Of a stretch of 64,000 nt of DNA, positions 1 through 39,038 are shown piece by piece (within the stretch, counting starts at the first letter, position 1; each line of letters opens with the position of its first letter). This DNA is from Pelobates cultripes. Its lineage: Eukaryota > Chordata > Amphibia > Anura > Pelobatidae. Where the stretch lies: positions 330,951,569 through 331,015,568 of the forward strand of contig OW240913.1 of assembly GCA_933207985.1 (NCBI GenBank), read 5' to 3'. Below the pieces are notes generated by a model. The model ran no database searches and had not been told where the DNA came from. It saw nothing but the letters and a program-made list of their open reading frames with translations. A program made the position numbers and the translations under genes.

Positions 1-662
1 TTAACCTGGGATATTTACATACACAAATCATGAGTGCATAATAGCCAGGATTGCGTCCTCTGTCGTAGAATGGGCTCTGATGTTTTAGAGAACCTTTTTA
101 GTAATCTAATAATAAAGGACATGAATAAAATGTACTAATGAAAAGGGGGTGGGGTGGGGAATCCTAACTTTAAATGTTATTTAAGGCATGGGATTCATCT
201 TGCTATGCTTTTATAGGGTCAGACTTAAATAAGGTTGGTAATAAGATTGCTGTCCGCTTTTACATCCTTTTTGCGTTCCGAATGTAGATGGCGAAGACCC
301 CCAGTGTAACAAGACCCTTGTTCCTTCCTTTCTCCATGTATTGTCAATATTTGCAGGAAAATGTGAAATTTAGCAGATGTTTGTCACCCTTAGCTTTACC
401 AGGAATAATTTGCTTCCTGTGATCTAGTGTACATCAGGACATTTAATGGCTTGCTTAAAAAACCTCAAATGTCTTTTTTTTTTTTTTTTTTACATCAAGA
501 ATGTTTTTTTGTATTCTGTATTCATTCCTTTCCTTTGCATAACTTCCACTTTACACAATATCTACAAATATACCAGAAAGGAGCTATTATAGATGACTAT
601 TAATCTTAAAGTGTAGGTGACTACAAAGGGACATTTTGTCCAGAGTGAATAAGAAAGCAGAC

Positions 663-663
<1 letters not shown>

Positions 664-693
<30 letters not shown>

Positions 694-760
694 GCCATTT
701 ATATAGCGCCAAACAGATTCCGTAGCGCTTTACAATATTATGAGAGGGGGATTTAACTAT
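664..760 (-). mobile_element. L2-like LINE 3' tail with (ATT)n
   Basis: An (ATT)n run followed by TATAGCGCC and CCGTAGCGCTTTACAAT. On the - strand this is GCGCTACGG...GGCGCTATATAA-(AAT)n, the same tail found after the reverse-transcriptase fragment at 14259-14525. Confidence 0.6.
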
Positions 761-1484
761 AAATAGGAAAAGTACAAAAAACTTACGGGAACAACAGGTT
801 GAAGAGGACCCTTACATTCTATAGGAGGTGTGGTGTAAAACACATTAGGACATGAACTCTGTGTTCTAACTCCACTACTCCTGGGCAGCTATCTGGATTC
901 TGGATAGTGTGTAGGTAACAATTTTGGATTTATTCTGTTCATTAAGAGTGAGTTAGAAACTGAAAGTTTATGCAGCACAGTATTTTCAACGGTAAAAGAA
1001 AATATGGATAACATTCCGTCTCTGGTTTCATCCATGCCAACATTCCTGGTGGCTCCCACGAAAATGTGAAAATATTTCCCAACGTACAGCAGATTCCTTA
1101 CATGCTTGCAGTGCCAGTGTGTTGTCTCCCACAGGTAGAACAGGCATCTTAACGTTGTTTTGATTTATCAATCATCTGACTTTCTGTTACCCAAGCAAGT
1201 TATGCCCATACTCCATTTTTGAACTGGACATGATAAAGATATATCTCTCCCGTCAAGTTATTTACACTCTGATTACATTTGGTATGAATTTCAGTTCAGG
1301 GTGAATTATTAGCTGTGACTAAGTCAGCACTCATGATTTTTAAAGGGACACTGCTGGCACGCAAGGTGCAAGACTGTCCGATCTAGCCTTATGCAAATAT
1401 CATGTAGAATTTGTTTTGCATCTGATGCATAGATTTGCAAGCTAATGCACAAAGCGGACACCTTGGCTCCACTTTTTGTCTACT

Positions 1485-2023
1485 GAACAATTTAAAGGAA
1501 CAATCTAGCGTTAGAAATACATGGTATTGTGACTCTCTCTACATTATGGACATCCCCTCCTCCCCTTTATTACCTAAATTAACTAAATTAAACCCTTTTG
1601 ATTTTGTATCCCCTGACAGCTGGACTCACTTCAGTTGCTCCGCCTCCACTAAATGACATTATCATTACTGGTGATATCCGCCAATCCAATGGTTTTTTTT
1701 CCCATAGGATATCATTGGGAGGTTAGTGTGCAGCAATCACCGCGCTGCGCCAATCAGCATCTCCTTAGAGCTATACGTTGACTTTATGTATCTCTATGGT
1801 AGTGTTTGGTGTCTCCATGCAGCGTGGAGACACTGAACGTCGGTTTGGAATCTTTGCAGGGCTTCATCTAGGAAGTCCCCATACAGGTGGCATGAGGCAG
1901 CAATGTAAACACACTACCTTTACTTTGAAAAGCCAGTGTTTGCACTGCGGAGACTGCAGGGTCAGTTTCTTTGCCCCAGATCCACTACATTAAGCTGCAG
2001 TGGTTCTGGTGCCTAGAGTGTTT
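1485..2023. mobile_element. Degenerate TTAA-type MITE
   Basis: Starts TTTAAAGGAACAATCTAGCG and ends GGTGCCTAGAGTGTTTAAG, with internal phrases shared with other copies (for example CAGCGTGGAGACACTGAACG versus 62187-62205). Confidence 0.45.
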
Positions 2024-3242
2024 AAGATAAACCTAAAATAAAGGCAATAATTCATATGATAAAATAAAACTTGTATTGAAAGACAAATGGGATAAGTAGG
2101 TCTGTATTTAACTCCCATTTCTAGTTACTTTATTAACTTTATTATGTCTATGTGACATTCGGACACTCATGTTGTCCTTAATGGAGGGTACTTTAATGCC
2201 ATTAGAAACTGTATAGAACATCCCAACATTTTGGTGTGAGCCAGGTAAAATACCAGAGAGTCCCGAGTATCAAACGATATCTCTGGCTCCCCACAGTCAG
2301 CTGGGGCAATTTTTAGTGGCCCCGTACTGACAGGTGAACTGTACGCAAAACTCAAATGGAGCACTGTACACAGCCATTTTAGTATGCCGTTGCTTTAAAT
2401 TATGTTTGAACGAACAAGTGGCACATATTCTGTTGTTTTGGTTCAGAACTTGCAGAATTGCCTCTGTCTTATGAGGTTAAGAAAAAAAAGAAAATACAGC
2501 AGAATCCGTACTTAGTCTTGGATTCAATGTTTCCCAGTTTGCTCCTAGAATGGAGCTTTCTGAGCAATGCATAGTCAAGCAGCCGTGCATATGCAGAAAA
2601 CAAATTTTGGGAGACTGAATAATTGGAGCAGAGCTGTAGTTTTTTTTTTTTGTTTGTTTTTTTAATATGCGGATGGTGTAAAGCTGCTCTGTACAATGTT
2701 TTCTTGTTTTATTTTTCTCTCTCCATCTCCTTTTCTATATAAATTTCATTTTTAAACTTGCATGTGATAATTATGGTTTATATATTATTGTTCTTTTATG
2801 GGTGGCTTTATTTTTTTTTTTCTTGACCTCGCCACTTCCTCACGTAAATACGATACCAAGAAATGGATCACATGCACTTTTTTTTTTATATATATTTTTG
2901 TGGAAAAGAGCCACATCCGTCATGCAGTAAAATCCGGTTTAGCAGAATGCACCCCATTATCTTAGATCCATGGAATGGCCTTTAAGTAAATGTAGCCTCC
3001 CAGTGAAGCATGTTCGAAATACTATTATGAAGATGAATGTTTATAGTAATGTAGTGTGATTGCACTGACGCTTACTATCGCTCTAAGGTTACGGCTTTGG
3101 AAGCTGTATAAATTACAGAAGTTGAGTGATGCTGCTTCCGTTGACCTGTGTAAAGAATAATTTACATACTGGATGTATGCTTCATGAAACACACTAAAGT
3201 AGTTTGTATTCCACTAACAGAACCTTGTGACTTGTTTCACAG

Positions 3243-32057
<28,815 letters not shown>

Positions 32058-32392
32058 TACATTTTGGTCCTTGTGAAGACCAGAAGTCAGTTCGCCAGTT
32101 TGGTGACCTGCCCATCCCGCAATGTTGTCATAGACTATATCCTACATTTGGAAGACTTTTTTGCATATATTTTTTTTAAGTGGACTTTTAACACACCGCT
32201 TGGGTTTTTCAATAATTTGCACCCCATTTTTTTTTCTTTTTCTAAAGATAATTTATTTTCTCAAAAGCTATTTATACAAGAAATTTAATATTTTCTACAA
32301 TGAACCATAGTTTCGTTGTGATATATGAATGTTGCAAGTGTTAAATGTGTATATATTTTTAATCACATATTATGGTTTTTATATCTTAATGA

Positions 32393-32404
32393 AATAAAAA
32401 TAAA
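32393..32404 (+). promoter_or_regulatory. Proximal poly(A) signals of PTPN14
   Basis: Two adjacent AATAAA hexamers at 32393-32398 and 32399-32404, about 340 bp after the stop codon. They are a candidate for a short 3' UTR isoform. Confidence 0.4.
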
Positions 32405-32450
32405 AATGGACTTCATTATTTTTATTGATATAACAATTTCCTCAAATATA

Positions 32451-32454
<4 letters not shown>

Positions 32455-32487
<33 letters not shown>
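32455..32487. repeat. AT microsatellite in PTPN14 3' UTR
   Basis: GT/AT dinucleotide run ending in (AT)n. Confidence 0.85.
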
Positions 32488-32494
<7 letters not shown>

Positions 32495-33294
32495 TGTAGA
32501 ATCAGACATTGGATTTAATTACACTTTAATTAAAATAGAATTCAAAAGCACTGGTACTTTGTTAAATGGCTTTTTTTAGAGGGATTGTATATTTAAATTT
32601 GTGATTGTAATTACATCTTGTAAAGGAAGGGTTTTTTTGTTTTGTTTTGTTTTTTAATTTGTTTACATTTTTTTTTTCTTCTCTGCATAGCTTTTGTTAA
32701 ATGTGCACCTTAAAAAATTTTTTTTTTACTTATTTTTTTTTACCATAGCAGAGATGTAGGTGTAATGTTAAAACTGAATTTCTGGATCCGTATATAAGGC
32801 TACATTGCTGAAAATGTGTACATCTTAGAAGAGACTCAGTCTAAAGACTTATTTACTAAAATGAAAATTAAAAGAGAATTACAATTTTAAGGCTAGAGTA
32901 GTCAATCTGAAAGCATAGCTGAGAATTTTTCCAGTTTGCCTAATTTAACCTTAAATGTGAAATTCATGTTGGGTTAACTTTGAATTTCCACTTTGGTGAA
33001 TAACTCTGTGGTTTGGGAAAGTCTGTTTTGTAAAAATTAAAGGTGTGGGGGAAACAAAAAACCTAACTGGGCTAAAAATAACCAGTATAGTTTGTAAATT
33101 TTTCTAACAATACAAGACCGTAAAAACCAAGATCATGTAAATGTAACGGACTGTCAAGATACATTTTTTTTCAAAATTGTGTAATTCTCTGTTGAGAAGG
33201 GATTAATGAGAGAAAATTTGTATAATTCTATGCACTCAGAAGAACTTTTTTTCTCATTATATTCAAAAGCCAGTTTTGTTTTTTGTTGTTTATA

Positions 33295-33314
33295 TGTATA
33301 TGTATGTATATATA

Positions 33315-33345
<31 letters not shown>

Positions 33346-33352
33346 GTATATG
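33295..33352. repeat. TATG/AT simple repeat in PTPN14 3' UTR
   Basis: Alternating TATGTA and (AT)n units. Confidence 0.85.
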
Positions 33353-35841
33353 TATGTATTTTTTTTTCATATTGTTTGAAGTTTAACACTGGTATGTAAA
33401 GATCCAGAAGTTTAAGGCATTAAATAGATACAATATGTGGAAATATAACACTTGTGTGCATATTTTTGTAGAAATTGTTGAATGATCATTAATGTAAAAA
33501 AGGTAATATTGTCACAAATATTCTACAAAATGTATTACAAAATGCGTTGCTCTTTGTGATTGACAACTTCATGTGCAAATACCTGTGTGATAACCAGATG
33601 GATAACAAATGTATAGATTTAACACTGTATAATTTTACCAGGCTTTCCCCCCCCCCTGGCATAGTATCTTGGGAATGGGAATTAAACTACACAACGTTGT
33701 AGAGGCACAGTACCCCAAATCCCAACTTTCCCTATTGCTATACTGATCACTGTAAAGACCCCAAGCCTAAACTTTACATTAGCTCCCTTAGTGTGTCTTT
33801 ATTAATGTCACTGTCCTCAGCAGTGTAATGCTACCATGTCACCGCATTTATATTGACATTTCATACTCACCACTTTAATTTAAAAAAAAAAAACCTATAT
33901 ATTTACATCATTGCTGTATTTTTTTTCTAATCCATTTAGTGTTTTCGGAGGGTATTAGAAGTAGGGTGATAGCTACATATGTAACACACTTTAAAAACTG
34001 TTTCATGTTGTATAATAATTGGTATAGCCAAATTTGAGTACAGATGGATTGTGGGGGGCTGGAGGACATTTTTATTGATCAGTTACTAGATATTTAGGTA
34101 AAATAGCTGTATCATGACAGGGTTCATGAAAATCTTCAAGTACGCGTTTAATTATTCAAATCACATTAACTTTTCTTTATTAAAAGTTGGACAAGTTACT
34201 GTTCAGTGCATAGATTCTATTTTGCCATATATTGTCAATGTATTGTATTCATTCATTCACACTATACACATCTATAATTTTAACACTTGTGTTGCAGAGG
34301 ATGTAACTGAAATTTAACAAAAGTCTGCAATATGTTAATGGTAATTTTATATTCTAAAGTATTCATTTTGGTTTTGCAGAAGTGAAATGAACTTGCCTAG
34401 AGACGTGTAAGATTTTCACCCATATGGGGACAATTAAGTAGACACTGTACTGGGCAGAAATAAGGGTTCCTGTGCTAAGTCAATGAATGAATGAATGAAC
34501 ATTTCTTTGTACAGGATATGAAAGAAATTGTACCCCTTAGTAATGAGAACCGAGGTTTCATCTGGAATAAACCGGGTCCTTTATAAATTAATATATGTAT
34601 CACTAATCAAATAAAACAGATCTTTTAGTTTTCTTACAATCGGAAAGTGGGATGAGGGTTTTTCTTAGCAGAGTGACAGATTCCAAAACAAGCTATGTGG
34701 ATAATAATTTGTAATGAATTCTATGATTGACCTCTGACTACTTAACAGTTTGAGCTTACTGTTAATGTGTTGTTACAAATAAACAGAACTTTGTGCATAT
34801 AAGATTGCTAGTGGCAGCCATCTTGCTTTTCTTTCAAACCACATGTGAAGTTTTTCTGCAACGAATGCAAGCTAGAAAAATCAGTTTATAAATATGTAGC
34901 TATAAAATAAGGAAGATCTGCATATTTTGGAGGTTAATAATGCTGTGTGTATATATTTTTTGCATACAATTACCATTTAAAACTTTGAGTGCATACTTTA
35001 TTATCTGTTAAGACTTCCCCATGTATGCAGTCTGTGTTTGGATAAATCAATGTTGCTGCAAAGAATAATTGCTGTATAGAGCTTTTCTGGGGAAAATAAT
35101 CCTTTTACTTTTTTAGCTATGCTAGAGGGAGCTATGTCTGTTCCAATCAGTAAAAAGTGATTATTTCACTCTGTCTACATGGCTGTTCTCCAATTCGAAA
35201 TGTTAAAGACAAGAGTGTGCATTTTCCTAAATAGTAAGTTTTTTTTGCACCAGGCTATTTAAAACAATGTTCCCACCGTAACCTCAGGATTGATAGACCC
35301 TTACAACCTTGGATTATCTTGCTAACAATGTAATGCAATTGGACAAACATTCTTGCATTGACCTTCAAAGGGCTGCGTCATGTGACTTTGAAGCTATTGA
35401 GCACCTGTGTTGGACCTTCAGTAACTGTAGCCGATTCACAGATTTTCATCGAAGCATATAACTTACATTTTATTATATAATTCTAAAGTCCAACAGATGC
35501 CACACTCCAGTATAAAGGGGAAAACTATTTTAGTCTAGAACAGATAAATTGATGAGCATATACAGTACATTGTTCTCCATACAAACTGTGTAAAGTAAAT
35601 TGTTGGCACTCTAAAAAGTCAACATTGTAACGAGTAGGTATAAATGGAAAATATTACCGCCCTGTTGGATATTCATAGTACCAAATATATATGCTAATTG
35701 TCTAAAGCAGGCAGTCCCGTCCCCCCATACGAGTGTTTCATGCTCATTTATGTGTCCGCCGTGCCAACTTTATTTGAATTCGCTGTTGCTTGTGATACAC
35801 TTTGTCTATATTACTATTTATATGGCTACCTGATCTTTGTA

Positions 35842-35851
35842 AATAAATAAA
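35842..35851 (+). promoter_or_regulatory. Candidate poly(A) signal of PTPN14
   Basis: Overlapping hexamers AATAAATAAA followed within about 40 bp by a T/G-rich stretch (TTTGTGCTTTGCTGTG). A good candidate for a long-isoform end. Confidence 0.45.
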
Positions 35852-36818
35852 GATGCGTTCACAGAGTATAGATAATGAAGTTTCCATTAAACTTTGTGCT
35901 TTGCTGTGAAAAGTATTGTATAGAAAATTAAAAAGTAAAAGATTTTTGGCGGGGGGCTTGGTAACGTTGCAATTTCTTCAATACTATGCATTTAAAATTT
36001 GTAGTATAGTTTTATAGTTATCCTGTCTTTTGGTTTCCCCATAAGAATGTGACTACTTGAACAGTATTTTTGCACTGTACAGGCTTTGCCCTTTGTGTAT
36101 GTCTATGCATGTTAGTAAATAACTGAACGTATTTCTCATTCAAAACTGGGGGATATTTTGGGCAATGTAATGCAAAACTGGTCTTTGCATCAGGCAATCC
36201 CTGCAGATTGCCCCCTGATTTAAGTGCTGCTCTTTTCAAGATTATGCCAAGTCAAGGTAGAGCCAACGTGAAGTTCTCAAGCTGGTGCGTAACAGGTCTT
36301 TTATAAGAGGTAATGGGTTATTTGTAAGAATTTTTTTCTTCTCTGGTCTGCTGTAGAACTGAATTTTAGTATGGAATCTTATAGATTAAAGCATAATCTT
36401 ATCTGGCATATACATGACTCGTAAAGAACCTGAAACCATCTGATCTGTTAAAATGGTCAATCATTATGGACTTAAGAATATTGAAAAATGAATTCACTTG
36501 TATAGTAGTTTAAATGTGTTTGATTAAGACCCTGTATGCATCACCATACCTCAGGTTGACACTGAAGGGAGTTATATCCTCAGTCATTATGAAGTACAAC
36601 TTAGTGGTTTGTCCCCTGGAAGCTGCCAAGCCTTTTAACAGCTGAACAACTGCTGCCTAGCTCCACACACTAAATGTATTAAGAGGTATCCATGTAGTAA
36701 TTTACCCTGAACACATGCAGAAATGGGCTTGGCTGGTCCAATTCTGGACCTTCTTGAAATATTACCCTATCCTTCTCCCAGTTTTGGATTGATATGTAAA
36801 TATCCTTTGATATTATAT

Positions 36819-36953
36819 GCCAGGCTTCCCTAAACTCTGGCCCTCCACATAATGCTTAACTACAACTCATGATTCTCAGCCTATTTCATTTATAGAATCA
36901 TGGGAGATGTAGTTAAGCAACATCTGGAGGGCCGGAATTTGGGGAAGCCTGGC
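36819..36953. repeat. Foldback element at PTPN14 3' end
   Basis: Arms GCCAGGCTTCCCTAAACTCT... and ...GGGGAAGCCTGGC pair, with inner CTTAACTACAACTCATGATTC / GAATCATGGGAGATGTAGTTAAG. If transcribed it would form a long hairpin in the 3' UTR. Confidence 0.85.
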
Positions 36954-37089
36954 CTATACTATGGCATTTTACGCTTTGCCTAAATCTGTAAAGAGAAAAC
37001 TGCCTATATAAACATATATATTTTGGTATTGAAAGCCATCATAGGTAATCTATTAATATACATTTATGGTAAAGTAACTTTTTTTAAAG

Positions 37090-37095
37090 AATAAA
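37090..37095 (+). promoter_or_regulatory. Distal candidate poly(A) signal of PTPN14
   Basis: AATAAA followed by TTCATGTTGTGACATGTCTT, a GU-rich type downstream element. It lies about 0.7 kb from the distal SMYD2 candidate on the other strand. Confidence 0.4.
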
Positions 37096-37334
37096 ATGTT
37101 TTGCATCCCTTCATGTTGTGACATGTCTTATTTTAATGCACTAGAAAATTAGCAGAAAAAAACCACACAAAAAAAATAAATAAAACTTAGACATCTAAAA
37201 CAGTGTGCCTGTGAACTGATACTTACACCCTAAACCTGAGTTGCACAAATAGCGGCCTGTGCCCACCCTTTATCCACACAATGTCATTAAATTGTTTAAA
37301 ATGGGCAAATCTAAAACAAGTGAAATTCCCAGTA

Positions 37335-37392
37335 TTCTGCCACCTATTAGTTATATAGCGCCAGCAAATTCCGTAGCGCTGTACCTATTCCA
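37335..37392 (-). mobile_element. L2-like LINE tail fragment
   Basis: TATATAGCGCCAGCAAATTC then CGTAGCGCTGTAC. Confidence 0.55.
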
Positions 37393-37770
37393 TCTAGTGC
37401 TCCAGTCTGTTTATTGGTAACATCACTATCCCCAAGGAGGTGATTAGCTCTGTAAGTTCTAGTTAGGGAACAGAACTTTCATTAGCTGGTAAACAGTACC
37501 CTGGCAACACCACCTTCTCCCCATTATGTAGTCAAACTTTAACGTCTTTCGTCACATCAGCAGCATGCTGTAGTGGTTATGGTGCTTGGAAAAGGTGGTG
37601 GTAGTCCATGTTAAATCATTATTACTAAACGAGTCAACTCAATCTTCAGTAAATAGCTTTCTATTCTTTGTAGGTCTCGTAAATCTATACATTAATCTAA
37701 AGGGTTTAATATTCATGAAGGTTTGGAAGTTTATTTAAAAAAATAAATTCAAAACACAATTTGTCTCTTG

Positions 37771-37776
37771 TTTATT
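37771..37776 (-). promoter_or_regulatory. Distal candidate poly(A) signal of SMYD2
   Basis: TTTATT on + reads AATAAA on -. It is followed on the - strand by CAAATTGTGTTTTGAATTTA, a GU-rich context. It would give a 3' UTR of about 1.2 kb including one MITE. Confidence 0.4.
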
Positions 37777-38152
37777 ACATTGCAATGATAGACAGCAATT
37801 TAGTAATAAAACTTGCAGGCAAACTTTGGTTGATTTCAGTTTCAGGCAGTGTCTTACAAAACAAAAAAACAGCCATTCAAATCTTTAAAACAAAGTTCAA
37901 ATAAAACGCATGAATTGGATTGCTGCAAACGATGTAAAGCCGGGGCAAAAATAAATAAATAGGGATAAATAGGGATTCTGATTTACTACAACGGCTATAA
38001 TTCTCTGTCTTATTGCTGCCAGGGAATTATGGGAGTTGTAGTTTGACAGACTTGGTATTCGTTGGTATTCAAAGGCCCTCAGACATGTAGCAAAGTGACC
38101 AACAGAAGGGAGAAATATGTAAAGGGTCCCAGAGAACAACATGTTACTTTAA

Positions 38153-38594
38153 AGGGTCACCCCAGACACCTAAACAACTTTAGCTTGATGAAAAGCTTTG
38201 TGTGAAGAGTGATTTTTTTTTTTTCCCGGGTGAGGGGGGGTGGGTGGGTGGAGTGCAATTTAAATAGAAATAGTCTTTTATAAATTAACCTGGTTACACC
38301 CCCTTGGCTTTCAAACAGACAACAGATCATGTTACTTCCTGGTTTCATTAGCTCAATGCAGCTGACATCAAGAGGCAGCAATTGTCCAGGAGCACCTTAC
38401 TTACATAGACTTCTCATTCTATGAGCTATATTCGGAAGTCTGACTAGACAGCCACAGAAAGTCTGGACCAGGTATGAAAGACCGTAAATATCCCAATGAA
38501 AAAAAAATGCATAATTAAATGCATGCAGGTTTTCATTTGGGGTATATCTACTAAACAGGGATTTTTATTTTGTATTTAAGCAGTGGAGTGCTCT
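38153..38594. mobile_element. TTAA-flanked MITE in SMYD2 3' region
   Basis: TTAA at 38149-38152 precedes AGGGTCACCCCAGACACC and TTAA at 38595-38598 follows GCAGTGGAGTGCTCT. The interior shares TAAACAACTTTAGCTTGATG with relatives. Confidence 0.6.
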
Positions 38595-38729
38595 TTAATA
38601 ACTGTTTAGCAACCTGCAATATCAGGTGGACTGATTAAATATTTTACACTTTTTGAGTCCTATAATTTTAAACTAATCGGTTTAACTTGATCCATACATA
38701 TTTGGATATTTACCCTTTTTTTTTTTACT

Positions 38730-38735
38730 TTTATT
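38730..38735 (-). promoter_or_regulatory. Proximal candidate poly(A) signal of SMYD2
   Basis: TTTATT on + reads AATAAA on -, 226 bp after the SMYD2 stop. A short SMYD2 3' UTR would be typical of the gene, so this site is plausible. Confidence 0.45.
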
Positions 38736-38960
38736 AAATTAATCAAAGTTTATGTATAAAGTGTTTGAAGAAATATAAATATAAGCATCATCCCCTCTAG
38801 GCTAATTATTAACAGTCTTTCCAAGCAAAACACTAGCACACAATCTAGATACCATTTGTATGGTAAAAATAAAAGCAGCATTACAGGTTTCGCAGTTCCA
38901 TTGACAAACATCTTAGCATTCCAAACACGTGTTTAAATAGAAGTGCTCCGTTCGCATACT

Positions 38961-39038
38961 TTAATGTTCTAGTTCCTTTTTGATTTCTGTGATATAATGA
39001 TGATCAGCGCCATGAGCAATTTCCATTATATTAATGGC
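38961..39038 (-). CDS. SMYD2: SMYD2 exon 12, last coding exon with stop
   Basis: A 78-bp coding part after TTTCCCTTCAG. It reads AINIMEIAHGADHHYITEIK, then KELEH and TAA at 38961-38963. One residue shorter than the human C-terminus. Confidence 0.97.
   Translation of the reverse strand, partial: AINIMEIAHGADHHYITEIKKELEH

Larger units (their letters stand above)
1..3242 (+). other. PTPN14 intron 3 (partial)
   Basis: No exon is recognisable. I looked for the segment preceding exon 4 and did not find it. The stretch holds an L2-like LINE 3' tail near 664-760, a degenerate TTAA-type MITE near 1485-2023, poly(T) runs, and a fragment at 2245-2400 that shares its GGGGCAATTTTTAGTGGCCCC hairpin type with 27360-27390. 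Confidence 0.75.
32058..37115 (+). other. PTPN14: PTPN14 3' UTR and downstream sequence (end uncertain)
   Basis: AT-rich sequence after the TGA with few repeats apart from AT microsatellites (32455-32487, 33295-33350) and a foldback near its end (36819-36953). AATAAA hexamers occur at 32393, 35842 and 37090. Mammalian PTPN14 has a multi-kilobase 3' UTR, so a long UTR is plausible. The true end cannot be read from sequence alone. Confidence 0.55.
37116..38960 (-). other. PTPN14-SMYD2 convergent gap and SMYD2 3' UTR
   Basis: Between the two stop codons. It holds an L2-like LINE tail (37335-37392), two SMYD2 poly(A) candidates on the - strand, a MITE with TTAA flanks (38153-38594) and the phrase ATTATGGGAGTTGTAGTTTG at 38026-38045, typical of the foldback family. 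No gene of its own is seen. Confidence 0.6.

Noticed and set aside
1..3200. PTPN14 exon 3 upstream of the first exon found
   Set aside because: No segment encoding the expected FERM F1/F2 residues before YQYY, with splice sites, could be found. It probably lies left of the window.
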